Source: CAYLHF01 sp964383365 (lineage in GTDB: Bacteria; Bacteroidota; Rhodothermia; Rhodothermales; UBA10348). From it: a DNA stretch of 64,000 nt. A model generated the notes under the pieces. It searched no databases, was not told where the DNA came from, and saw only the letters and a list, made by a program, of their open reading frames with translations. Location: the NCBI GenBank assembly GCA_964383365.1, contig CAYLHF010000003.1, positions 1-64,000 on the forward strand, in the 5' to 3' direction. Shown in pieces: positions 26,255-35,657 of the stretch; the stretch's first letter is position 1, and each line of letters begins with the position of its first letter. The position numbers were made by a program, and so were the translations under genes.

Positions 26255-27235
26255 ATGGATTTTCGCCAAGAATTGAGTATTGCTTCTGCTGCAGTACGGG
26301 AAGCATCCGTTTTATGCGCACGCGTTCAAGCCAGTTTGGTCCAGACTTCCCACTCCAAGCCGGATCGAAGTCCCGTTACTATTGCAGATTATGGCAGTCA
26401 ATCGTTGATCTGTTCCAGGTTGAAAGCGGCCTATCCGTCTGATCAGATTATCGCTGAAGAATCGTCCGCAGAACTCAGAACCGAAGAGAAGAGGGACCTG
26501 CGTCAGAAGATGGTGACCGAGGTCCAACGCCTCAGACCGGACGCTGTCGAGTATGACATTCTTGACTGGATCGATTCAGGAAGTTCTAAAAAGGCCAATG
26601 GTCGGTACTGGACACTCGACCCGATCGACGGAACAAAAGGATTTCTCAGACGGGCTCAGTACGCCATAGCTCTCGCGTTAATTGTTGATTCTCAGGTAGT
26701 GATCTCTGTCGTGGGATGTCCGAATATGAAATACAGAGAATACTCTGATCAAACTGGAGTCCTGTTTTCTGCCAGGAGAGGGTACGGTGCATGTGTCACC
26801 TCCATCGAAGAGATGAATAATCCTGTTCCCATCTCGGTCAGTCCTATCGACACCCCGGATTCCGTACGATTCTGCGAGTCGATCGAATCGGCACACACAT
26901 CGCATTCGTCTGCTGCGCAGGTTGCAGATCGGATGGGTATCGTTAAACCTCCTGTACGAATGGATAGCCAGGCAAAATACGCACTTGTGGGTTCTGGAGG
27001 GGCTGAGATTTATATGCGACTTCCGGCCGAGAGACGCTATATAGAGAATATCTGGGACCATGCGGCCGGGGCGCTCCTGGTTCAGGAAGCGGGTGGACGT
27101 GTGACGGATCTGCGTGGAGACGAACTCATCTATGGAGGTACGTATCAACTCTCTCAGAACACTGGAATTGTCGCGACCAATGGCCGCATACATGACCGGC
27201 TATTGGAGGCGGTTGGACCCATCGACACGCTCTGA
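26255..27235 (+). CDS. Inositol monophosphatase-family phosphatase, HAL2/CysQ-like 3'(2'),5'-bisphosphate nucleotidase
   Basis: Protein of 326 residues. Metal-binding motifs are IIAEESS (first Glu), LDPIDGTKGFLRRAQYAIAL near 129 and the late WDHAAGALLVQEAGG. The expanded first region and the GTKGFLR motif fit the HAL2 type, which removes the 3' phosphate from PAP made during sulfate assimilation. No sulfate assimilation genes are nearby, so the substrate is by family only. It is 16 bases downstream of the HsdR_N gene. Confidence 0.9.
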   Translation: MDFRQELSIASAAVREASVLCARVQASLVQTSHSKPDRSPVTIADYGSQSLICSRLKAAYPSDQIIAEESSAELRTEEKRDLRQKMVTEVQRLRPDAVEYDILDWIDSGSSKKANGRYWTLDPIDGTKGFLRRAQYAIALALIVDSQVVISVVGCPNMKYREYSDQTGVLFSARRGYGACVTSIEEMNNPVPISVSPIDTPDSVRFCESIESAHTSHSSAAQVADRMGIVKPPVRMDSQAKYALVGSGGAEIYMRLPAERRYIENIWDHAAGALLVQEAGGRVTDLRGDELIYGGTYQLSQNTGIVATNGRIHDRLLEAVGPIDTL

Positions 27236-27319
27236 GCGCTATCTGTAGTATCTTAGCCATCGGGCCAGGCGCAACTAGCGGGAGAAACGGACGCCGAGCG
27301 ACTCAATATGCCGGACCCC

Positions 27320-28498
27320 TCATCCGTATGCTTCGATCAGCCGACTACAGGCCGTCTGCAATTCCGGCAATTCCTTTGCAAAGCAAAACCGCAGCTTATA
27401 TCTGCCGTCGGAATCTTCGTCGAAGAAGCTACGACCGGGTACTGTCCCGATTCCGACCGTTCGTACGAGTGTGTGGCATGCTGACTCATCGTTTTCGAAT
27501 CCGTCGTGCGTGGCGGAAAACACCTCAAAATCTGCCAGTATGTAGTACGACCCTTCAGGCCAGGGAACGATAAATCCGATCCGTTCCAACGTCGTGCACA
27601 TCAAGGTCCTTTTGGAATCATATGCCGCTGTCATATCTGCGAAATACGTCTCCGACATGTTGAATGCGTCCGCGACGCCATATTGCAGAGGGGTCGGTGC
27701 ACAGATATAGATGAGATCGCTCAGGAGTCCCATCGTCGCGATTATTTTCTCCGGGCCTGTTGCATACCCCAGGCGCCATCCGGTCATATTGTAGGTCTTC
27801 GAAAACCCAGAGAGCGTGATGGTTCGTTCCCGTGCTCCGGGAAGTGATGCCAATGAGACGTGTTTTGCGTCATCATAGAGCATGTACTCGTAGATCTCGT
27901 CGGTAATTCCAAAGAGGTCATATTGCTTGAGAAGACCAAGAACGGATTCGAGTTCTTCACGTCGCCACACTTTTCCGTTTGGATTGCCTGGAGTGGTTAC
28001 GAGAATGGCTTTCGTGCGGTCCGTGATCAATTCCTCAACAGCGTCGAAATCGATCTCCCAGTCTGGAGCGAGCGTAGAGACGTATCGGACGTTGATTCCC
28101 ATCACCGTCAGAAGATTAATATGGTACCCGTAAAAAGGTTCGAAAACGATCACTTCATCGCCGGCATTCAATACTGCCAGCATCGTAGCCACAAATGCGC
28201 CGGTAGAACCGACTGTGACCAGAACCTCGTCCGGAGAATCGAGCGGAATACCGTTATATTCGACGACTTTGTCAAAAATGGATTGTCTGAGTTTCTCTAT
28301 TCCGCCGTAATAGGAGTAAATACTATGATTCTCCTCGATAGCCCGGACGGCACCAGCCTTGATGGGGTCCGGAGTGGGCATATCACAAATGCCCTGACCG
28401 AGATTGATACCATCCGAACCATATTCATTGAGCAGCAGGGTGACGGCTCTGATATTACTCTGTGTCAGATTTCGGGTGCGGTCAGCGAGTGGCTTCAT
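27320..28498 (-). CDS. PLP-dependent class I/II aminotransferase
   Basis: Protein of 392 residues, fold type I. The PLP lysine is in LSGFSKTYNMTGWRLGYA; the N-terminal INLGQGICDMPTP and VTVGSTGAFVATMLAV blocks and the NPNGKVW motif fit the kynurenine/methionine/aspartate aminotransferase group. The exact amino donor is not decidable. ATG at 28498 (MKPLADRTRNL) overlaps the TamB-like gene's end by 17 bases; the alternative at 28513 overlaps by 32. Confidence 0.92.
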   Translation of the reverse strand: MKPLADRTRNLTQSNIRAVTLLLNEYGSDGINLGQGICDMPTPDPIKAGAVRAIEENHSIYSYYGGIEKLRQSIFDKVVEYNGIPLDSPDEVLVTVGSTGAFVATMLAVLNAGDEVIVFEPFYGYHINLLTVMGINVRYVSTLAPDWEIDFDAVEELITDRTKAILVTTPGNPNGKVWRREELESVLGLLKQYDLFGITDEIYEYMLYDDAKHVSLASLPGARERTITLSGFSKTYNMTGWRLGYATGPEKIIATMGLLSDLIYICAPTPLQYGVADAFNMSETYFADMTAAYDSKRTLMCTTLERIGFIVPWPEGSYYILADFEVFSATHDGFENDESACHTLVRTVGIGTVPGRSFFDEDSDGRYKLRFCFAKELPELQTACSRLIEAYG

Positions 28499-31400
28499 TC
28501 GTCTCAGTACCAATGGTGGGTTTTTTGTCCGGGGTTATCCATCCAAACAGCTTGTGCCAGAACTGTTTCCAGGCTGAGAACTCCGTTTGATAGGTGAGGC
28601 CGGCTCCGGCCGTGCTCGTCAGGTCGGTAGACTGAAGGATGTCGCCTTCCCGTCTGAAAAAAACTTCCACAGATACGGTCGGGCTCAGTCTTACCTCAAC
28701 CACGAATTCTCCCTGAAGTCCTTCGTTCCGGGTCGATACATTGTCCGTGCCCGACCGGGATGCCTGATAGATTCCTTCTCCCCGTATAATAAGTCGCTCG
28801 TCCATGAGTCTAAAAGCAACACCATAGGTCACATCCAGATTTTGGGCGTTTTCTCCCTGAAGTCCAAAGCTGAAATCTACATTTGGAAGTGCCTCGTTGA
28901 CGAAACGGTTCACCTGACTCGAAACGAGCTGAGATACGGAGTTAAAGGCCAACTGCCCGCCTGAATTCGTTGAGAGATTATCCGTCGTGAGTTGAAATGA
29001 ATTGGTCAACAGGACGCTGGTAGCGTATTCCGTAGCACGATCTGGTTGATTGAGTTGGGCTTCGATTGCCTGGTAATCTCCGAGCACATTTTGGTTCGAC
29101 CGATCGATGGCCAGACTCAGGTCAACGGCGGGGGAATCGACCGTTCCGCTGATCTTCAGGTTGATAATGAGGGGGATGAGTCCTTTCTGATCGCTATTTC
29201 CGTTGTCCAGGCCTGCCCGGCTGGCACGCGTGCGATACGTAGCAGGAATATCCAATGCCGCATTAATGGGATCTCCCGACCACGTGATTGTGCCCCCGGA
29301 GGCGATAACAAATTTGCGGTAGAACACTTCACCAGCCGTGAACTGATAATCTCCTCCGCTCACATGAAGCTGACCGAACACACTAAAATCACCCTGTTCT
29401 CGCCGTATCTGCATGAGCCCGGAACCTACGGCATTGATAACGTCACCCAGAAGCGGATCCATGACGAGGTGGATGGTAGAACCGGGAGGCGCTGTTATAT
29501 TGAGATCCATATCGAGGGCATCAATGAATCGACGCTCGGAATCCGGTCGTTTGGCCAGCAAGAAAGGTCTGCTTGACAATTGTCGAAAATCCGGAATCTG
29601 TCCGACGGAGTCTGCAAAAACGATATAACTGTTATCCGTTCCGGCGGCTGTTTCAACAACCGGTATGAACAATCTGGAGTTTTCCGTGGTCACCGCGTCC
29701 GTTGATCGAAGTTTCGCGCCAAACAACGGTCCATCTATCGTGAGCGTGCCGCTCGCCCAAATGAATCCGTAGAAGGGTAATTCGTCAGAAAAGGCCAGAT
29801 TCATGACCTGGAATCGGTCGAGAGATCCAGCAACATCGAACGCAAAAAACTGGTAATCGTTAAAGAGCATTCTTCCGTCGAGCCGACCGACTCCTCCTGA
29901 GGGATCGGTTATGGCAAAATCGGATAGATGAATGGCCTCTTTGTCGACTCGAACGTTTCCGCTCATCCGGTACGTCAGTCCGATCTTGGGAACAGAAAAG
30001 ACGCCGTCATTTACGGTCGCTGTAATGTCGAATTCTGGCTTGAAAACGGAGCCTCCAATAGTGCCTCCTCCTTGAACGAAACCAGAGACATTTCGAGTTT
30101 CATTGAAGATGTATTCAAAGAAAAAGAGATCGGCTCGCGTGATTTTCACGCTCGCCTCGATCCGACCCGGAAACTCATTGCCATTTTCCAGCTTGCGGGG
30201 AAGTTCAATTCTACCGTCGGCCGTAAGAGCGTTGGTAAGGATGGCCGCAGGAATATCCGTTCCACTGATCACAGGATCTGTCAGGGAATCTACCGGTGTG
30301 AGGTCGAGATGTATCCCAATATCAGGCGATCCGGGGGAAACCTCGCTGATGACAGACAGATCTCCAAGAATTCTGTTTTCCAAAGATGCTTTGCTAATGG
30401 AAAGAGATCCCTGAACTCGAGGCTGTGTATCGATCGTCGTGACATTCAGAACCGCGTCCAGATAGCCTCCAATCGTCTTGTCAACAGCAAAAAACTGTGA
30501 CACGTCGAAGAGGTTTATTCCGTTTGCCCGTACCCTGAGCGTATCGACAGGGCTTGAGGAATACGTGCCATCAGTTCGGAAAGACTGGCCCGTCGATGCT
30601 CCGTCAGACCGCTGAATGACATGAATGTTATTCACGATCAGCGCATCACTGAATAAATCTACGTTTGCGGCCTCTTCGAGAACCCATCTGGACCTTCCAC
30701 CGGATATTTGAATGTGACCTATTTCCAGCGAGTTTCGGTCCGACCGAAGTCGGAGACGTCCATCAATAAGAAGAGAATCGAGTCTTCCTGATTCGTTGGT
30801 GTTAAGCTCATATGAACCGATTCCATTGTTAAACCCGAGCTGAAGAGCGGGATGTACAATGTTTTGCCCCCCGAAGGACATTGAGTCCGATTCCACGGTC
30901 AGCTGCATACGCAGCGCTTCATCGATTCCATTTGTTCTGCCGAGTCGGAACGCAGCGTCCAGCTTCGATCCATCGAGTCTGAACGATCCGTACCTGAGAC
31001 TATCTGTCTCGTAGATCAACGTTGACTGGGCTTGTTCGGTTGTCCAGTCCGTTCGAATCGAGAGAAGACCAGACGTCCGGATCGGCGTCATCAGGGGCCA
31101 GTAGCTACTGATGATGTCACTCCGTTTCAGCTTCGCCGAAACGCCAACGGCTATTCCGTCCGCGACGACCGTCTTTTCAAGGCGGGACAATGCCGACTGC
31201 CAGAAGATGGTTTCTTTAAGATCCCTTTCTACTGTTTCAGTGACCGGAGAATCATAGAGAGGTTTCTGAATCTCGTCGCGGATCAGGTTACTGATATGGT
31301 TTGCCCAGGCAGTGGCAAGTGAAACGATCGCAGAAACAGAAAACACTCCTTCGATGTCTGCATCTACTATGTCCCCACGTAGTGATATCAGGGTCGAGTC

Positions 31401-33194
31401 AGGTCCCGAATGACGATACTCAACGCGTTGGCTGTGCGGAATAATGCGCGACGATTGACCGGCAACCGTAACAAGAGAAGAATCAACAGAGACGGCCAGG
31501 TCGGCCAATAGCTCGTTTTCGGAGAGTCCCGATCCGGCAAATTGGGCAGCCAGGTTAAGTTCGGTATCCAATGAGTCCTGTCCCAATAACGTCCCCAGAT
31601 TTGTATGTTCAGACGTAACATACATGCTGTATTCAGGTCGTGTGGAATTGAGATTCAGCGTCGATTCCAGTCTGAGTACTCCCGGATTCTGATTGAGGCG
31701 TAGCGTCGATGCAAACGAACCGGACGAGGCCTGGGCATCGAAGTCCAGATCCGCTACAGCGGTTCGTCCCAGCCTGAAATCCCTGAAATTAGCAGAGACC
31801 GTGGCCGTCGCCGAGCGGTAATCGAGCCCTGAAGACTCCACTTTCAATGATCCCGATATTGAACTGGAAAGGGCATCATTACCGGTCCAGGAGGCCAGGT
31901 TGACATCGCTTAGTCCGGATATGATATCGAACGAGAGGGAGTCCCCAGGTGTACCTCGGACCTTGGTAGAGGCCGAAAGCGCCCCCGCATTCGATACAAG
32001 GTCGATCGTTGTCGAAATATCGAGTATCGGGCCGGACGGCTCCAGGTTGACGGTTCCATCCGCGTATATATTCAACCCGACCGTATCGACTCTCATCCGT
32101 TGAAAGGCTGCTACGTCGGGCAACCATTGAGATAAACGCGTAGCCGGCAGCGCAGACGCCGACAGGGTACCTTCGAAATTGGCGACATCGGGTAAACCTC
32201 TAACGGTACCGGATAACTCAACATGAGTCTCTCCCTGGTCAATCCGAAGCCACGAGAGTGTTGCGTCTTTGATCGGTCCCTGGACATGAACAGAAACGTC
32301 GGTGTCTCTTGTGGCTGTGATGCTCGGGAACAACCTTTGAATCTCCTCGAATGCAATGTGTCTGGCATCCACATCGAGCGCGAAAGGGATTCCCGACCAG
32401 TCGTCAGTGCCCGTACCGAGTCCGATCGAACCGCTGGCTGACAGACTGGTCTTTCCGGCATCGAGGGTCAGTCCGTTCACTTTTACTTCTTCAGTATCAA
32501 AAAGAATCTGTCCCTGTCCGCCGGTCAACGAGAGTGCCTGACTGTCAAGTACCCCGGATACACGTAACAGGTCGAGTTGTCTGGTATCGGACGTCCAGTC
32601 CAGTCTGGCCTCGAGTTCGACGGCCGAAACGGTCATTTCTGTATAGTTAAACACACGATCGTCTGTAATCCAGGACGGCAGTGTTGCCTCATTTTCGGAC
32701 GTATACTGGCCTCCCCGCACGCGAACTACTGCTGATTCCAGCGCCCAGACTCCGGAACTCGATGTGGTGTCCGGCGACGTCGGTTTGAATGCTTGCACGA
32801 TCGATGATATCCCATGCTCGTCACGAAGATCGTAGAGCTTCGGATTGACGATTTCGATATGTTTTACCGAGAATCGTTTCCTGAGTAGATCGATCCAAAC
32901 GGGCTTGACGATGACCGAATCGATGGCTACTACAAGCTTTCCATCAGGGTCTTCCATCGTTACGTCTGTAGCATATAGCGTATAGAGCAGATTACCTGTT
33001 AGCTTGCCGATGGAGAAACTACCGTCGAACGCATTATTGACTGACGTCACGATTTGGCGACTGAGCGCATCTCGTCCTACCTGCGTTCGAGTCAGGGAGA
33101 AAAAAAGGACGACTATGAGTAGGATCGTCAGACCCGTCGCGTGAAGCGTACGCTTTGAAATATGACGGATAAATCGAAAAAACAAGGGGCACAA
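28482..33194 (-). CDS. tamB: TamB/DUF490-like giant inter-membrane protein
   Basis: Protein of 1570 residues. A single N-terminal membrane segment (LTILLIVVLFFSLTRT, about 23-38) anchors a long, repetitive beta-rich periplasmic part, and the C-terminal 300-400 residues look like DUF490 (GGDYQFTAGEVFYRKFVIAS, ILRGE-like RLIIRGEGIYQ). The family spans the periplasm as a hydrophobic groove for phospholipid transport or outer-membrane protein assembly. No tamA/BamA-like gene is next to it; instead aroB is upstream and an aminotransferase overlaps its 3' end. Confidence 0.88.
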   Translation of the reverse strand: MCPLFFRFIRHISKRTLHATGLTILLIVVLFFSLTRTQVGRDALSRQIVTSVNNAFDGSFSIGKLTGNLLYTLYATDVTMEDPDGKLVVAIDSVIVKPVWIDLLRKRFSVKHIEIVNPKLYDLRDEHGISSIVQAFKPTSPDTTSSSGVWALESAVVRVRGGQYTSENEATLPSWITDDRVFNYTEMTVSAVELEARLDWTSDTRQLDLLRVSGVLDSQALSLTGGQGQILFDTEEVKVNGLTLDAGKTSLSASGSIGLGTGTDDWSGIPFALDVDARHIAFEEIQRLFPSITATRDTDVSVHVQGPIKDATLSWLRIDQGETHVELSGTVRGLPDVANFEGTLSASALPATRLSQWLPDVAAFQRMRVDTVGLNIYADGTVNLEPSGPILDISTTIDLVSNAGALSASTKVRGTPGDSLSFDIISGLSDVNLASWTGNDALSSSISGSLKVESSGLDYRSATATVSANFRDFRLGRTAVADLDFDAQASSGSFASTLRLNQNPGVLRLESTLNLNSTRPEYSMYVTSEHTNLGTLLGQDSLDTELNLAAQFAGSGLSENELLADLAVSVDSSLVTVAGQSSRIIPHSQRVEYRHSGPDSTLISLRGDIVDADIEGVFSVSAIVSLATAWANHISNLIRDEIQKPLYDSPVTETVERDLKETIFWQSALSRLEKTVVADGIAVGVSAKLKRSDIISSYWPLMTPIRTSGLLSIRTDWTTEQAQSTLIYETDSLRYGSFRLDGSKLDAAFRLGRTNGIDEALRMQLTVESDSMSFGGQNIVHPALQLGFNNGIGSYELNTNESGRLDSLLIDGRLRLRSDRNSLEIGHIQISGGRSRWVLEEAANVDLFSDALIVNNIHVIQRSDGASTGQSFRTDGTYSSSPVDTLRVRANGINLFDVSQFFAVDKTIGGYLDAVLNVTTIDTQPRVQGSLSISKASLENRILGDLSVISEVSPGSPDIGIHLDLTPVDSLTDPVISGTDIPAAILTNALTADGRIELPRKLENGNEFPGRIEASVKITRADLFFFEYIFNETRNVSGFVQGGGTIGGSVFKPEFDITATVNDGVFSVPKIGLTYRMSGNVRVDKEAIHLSDFAITDPSGGVGRLDGRMLFNDYQFFAFDVAGSLDRFQVMNLAFSDELPFYGFIWASGTLTIDGPLFGAKLRSTDAVTTENSRLFIPVVETAAGTDNSYIVFADSVGQIPDFRQLSSRPFLLAKRPDSERRFIDALDMDLNITAPPGSTIHLVMDPLLGDVINAVGSGLMQIRREQGDFSVFGQLHVSGGDYQFTAGEVFYRKFVIASGGTITWSGDPINAALDIPATYRTRASRAGLDNGNSDQKGLIPLIINLKISGTVDSPAVDLSLAIDRSNQNVLGDYQAIEAQLNQPDRATEYATSVLLTNSFQLTTDNLSTNSGGQLAFNSVSQLVSSQVNRFVNEALPNVDFSFGLQGENAQNLDVTYGVAFRLMDERLIIRGEGIYQASRSGTDNVSTRNEGLQGEFVVEVRLSPTVSVEVFFRREGDILQSTDLTSTAGAGLTYQTEFSAWKQFWHKLFGWITPDKKPTIGTETNEATR

Positions 33195-33263
33195 CCTTGG
33201 ATTATGTTCTGACGAGCAGACTAACGTCGGGACGGATCGGAAGTGCCCCTTACGATACGGGAG

Positions 33264-34370
33264 TTATGAACTTACACTCAGGACGTAGGACCAGGCTGCA
33301 TCCAGATCCTGCGCGGTGACCTTCGCAGACACATACGCTTCTCCGATTTCTTTAAGAAGGACGAATCGAAGCACACCCCGGTCAATTTTCTTATCAGATT
33401 TCATCGCATCCAGGAGTGATTCTCTGCTGACTGAATCGGGGATTTGAGGGGTGGGAATTCGGCGGAGTACATGATCGGCACGAATGTGTTCTACTTTCCG
33501 ATGATACCGCCGGGAAAGATATAAAGCGGCTCTCATCCCCATGGATACGGCCTCTCCATGAGTAAAATGTCCGTATCCAGCCGTGGTCTCCAACGCATGA
33601 CCGAACGTGTGCCCGAAATTTAAAATCGCCCGTATATTCTGTTCCTTTTCATCCTTTTCGACGACGCTGGCCTTGATGGATGCGGCTCGATAAACGAGAT
33701 CCCGTACGATGCCGGGATCTCTGGCTATGATTCGTTCAATTTCGTCCTCGATCCAGGAAAAAAAAGTCTCGTCGCGAATCAGCGCGTGCTTAACTACCTC
33801 TGCCAGACCGCTGTGCCATTCTCTCCTCGGAAGCGTGTAGAGCGTCTCCGTGTCAACAAAAACGATTCCAGGTTGATAAAACGATCCGACAAGATTCTTA
33901 CCCTGACTTCTGTTTATTCCTGTTTTTCCTCCGATGGAGCTGTCGACCTGGGCAATCAGGGATGTCGGAACATGCACCAGTGGAACGCCGCGAAGCAGGG
34001 TAGAGGCAGCGAAACCGGTCAGGTCACCGATGACGCCGCCTCCGATTCCAATGAGAGGAGTGCTGCGGTCGATACCCCATGAAAGGGTTGCGTTGTAGAT
34101 GGCTTCCAAATGCTCCATCGACTTGGTCGTCTCACCTGGAGGTAATACCAGAACAAGCGTTTCCCAACTGTCTTTTTTGAAAAGACCATCGAGTGCCTGG
34201 ATATAGTGATCGGCTACATTTTTGTCGGTGACGAGTACACATCGACCCGGCCTCACCGAGTGATCTCTGAGGCTAGCGGGGAGATCTTTCAGTGATCCGA
34301 ACAGAATCGAATACGATCTGTCTTCCGGCAGACTTATGTGGATGGGCGACTGCGTGTCCTGAAGCAGCAT
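33264..34370 (-). CDS. aroB: 3-dehydroquinate synthase
   Basis: Second step of the shikimate pathway. 368 residues with NAD-binding GIGGGVIGDLTGFAAS, HVPTSLIAQVDSSIGGKTG and zinc-ligand region ILNFGHTFGHALE, HGEAVSMGM. The remaining aromatic pathway genes are not here. It is 69 bases upstream of the TamB-like gene and 170 bases downstream of the dipeptide epimerase gene. Confidence 0.96.
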   Translation of the reverse strand: MLLQDTQSPIHISLPEDRSYSILFGSLKDLPASLRDHSVRPGRCVLVTDKNVADHYIQALDGLFKKDSWETLVLVLPPGETTKSMEHLEAIYNATLSWGIDRSTPLIGIGGGVIGDLTGFAASTLLRGVPLVHVPTSLIAQVDSSIGGKTGINRSQGKNLVGSFYQPGIVFVDTETLYTLPRREWHSGLAEVVKHALIRDETFFSWIEDEIERIIARDPGIVRDLVYRAASIKASVVEKDEKEQNIRAILNFGHTFGHALETTAGYGHFTHGEAVSMGMRAALYLSRRYHRKVEHIRADHVLRRIPTPQIPDSVSRESLLDAMKSDKKIDRGVLRFVLLKEIGEAYVSAKVTAQDLDAAWSYVLSVSS

Positions 34371-34540
34371 AATCCGGGGATCTCAATTGTCTGAAAGGAG
34401 AGCGATCCACCCTTAAGGCGGTGGTAACGGAGATGTTTTCAAGGGCAACAAGATACGTCGTGACCGCTTTGAGCGCATGTCCATAAAAACGTCGAAACCG
34501 GTAATACAAGCGTAGATGGTGGAAGATGAACCATCTCCGT

Positions 34541-35650
34541 CTAACCCGACGTAGTGAGCCGTCGTGTGTCATCGCGACCGGCCGCATTTCGTCCGGTCAT
34601 TCGTATATCAACAGCACCGATGCCGGGCGACTTCGGGAGCGTTATTGTACCGTTTTTTAGCGTAGTACCACGGAAGGGATTATTGCTCAACTGTTCGCCT
34701 CCATCCAGATCCAGGAAATCGGCCAGAGGTGCGACGTGCGACGCGGCCGTTATGGCGAGATCGCTTTCGATCATACACCCGATCATTACCAGCATGTCCA
34801 ACGATCGTGCCAGGAAGATCATTTCTCTCATTTCAAGCAGGCCACCGCACTTGGCCAGTTTCAAGTTTATACCATCGGCCGCCCCTGCGAGGGCAATGAT
34901 ATCTTCCTTCGTCTGTACGCTTTCATCGGCGATAAGGATCAGTTTGGAAGAGGGAAGCATCCGTTTAAGCAGGTGCCAATCGTCTATTTCGTTCAGAGAG
35001 ACGGGTTGCTCGAGGAATATCAAATCAAGATTTGCCAACCTGGGTATGATTCGAAGTGCTTCCGGAACACTCCATGCAGCGTTGGCATCGACACACACGG
35101 TACCATCGAAAATTTCCCGGGCAGTCCTAATAATAGCCTCGTCAAACTCTAAATCTCCCGATCCTACTTTCAATTTCAGGATCGGCCAGTCTCTCAGAGC
35201 ATCGATACGATCCCTATGGTCATCCAGGGAGGTCGGGATGGAGAGAGCGAAGCTACTCACGGGGCATGCGTCGGGGTTGAGGCCGAACAAACGATACAGG
35301 GGGTGTCCCATGCTCCGGCCCCATAGATCATGCAAAATCATATCCAGGGCAGCGCGAACCGGAGGGGGGCCGGGAGGAAGGCTTCTGACGGCATCAATGA
35401 GACTATCTCTAACCAACGATTGGAGGAGTTCTCCATCAATGGCCTCAACATAGGATTCAACGTCCGCGAATGTGGTCGGGTAGTATGGAGGCAGGGCCGC
35501 CTCGCCGAGAGAACCTTCAAATCCAACCAGGGCGTTGGTTCGCTCCATGGAATTACCGTGGGCAATTCGAAACTCGGTCTTTAACTCGAGACGAAGAGGT
35601 TCGGCTGAGACGACAGTTGGATGATACACAGTTCGCGTTGTCAGGCCCAA
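34541..35650 (-). CDS. Dipeptide epimerase (L-Ala-D/L-Glu epimerase-like, enolase superfamily)
   Basis: Protein of 369 residues with the muconate-lactonising-enzyme fold. Catalytic features are KLKVGS (KxK acid/base), VDANAAW, LEQPVS, ADESVQ (metal ligands Asp, Glu, Asp) and KLAKCGG (second Lys). The C-terminal DLDGGEQLSNNPFRG resembles the DLDG block of Ala-Glu epimerases. It would convert L-Ala-D-Glu from murein into L-Ala-L-Glu. Mpl and a dipeptidase are encoded a few genes upstream on the same strand, which fits. An o-succinylbenzoate synthase is the main alternative. Confidence 0.85.
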   Translation of the reverse strand: MGLTTRTVYHPTVVSAEPLRLELKTEFRIAHGNSMERTNALVGFEGSLGEAALPPYYPTTFADVESYVEAIDGELLQSLVRDSLIDAVRSLPPGPPPVRAALDMILHDLWGRSMGHPLYRLFGLNPDACPVSSFALSIPTSLDDHRDRIDALRDWPILKLKVGSGDLEFDEAIIRTAREIFDGTVCVDANAAWSVPEALRIIPRLANLDLIFLEQPVSLNEIDDWHLLKRMLPSSKLILIADESVQTKEDIIALAGAADGINLKLAKCGGLLEMREMIFLARSLDMLVMIGCMIESDLAITAASHVAPLADFLDLDGGEQLSNNPFRGTTLKNGTITLPKSPGIGAVDIRMTGRNAAGRDDTRRLTTSG

Positions 35651-35657
35651 GTAGTAA

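Noticed and set aside
27860..28597. Plus-strand open frame (245 codons)
   Set aside because: Antisense to the aminotransferase and the TamB-like gene; no family features.
34554..35453. Long plus-strand open frame (299 codons)
   Set aside because: Antisense to the dipeptide epimerase gene; Ser/Arg-rich composition typical of a shadow frame.
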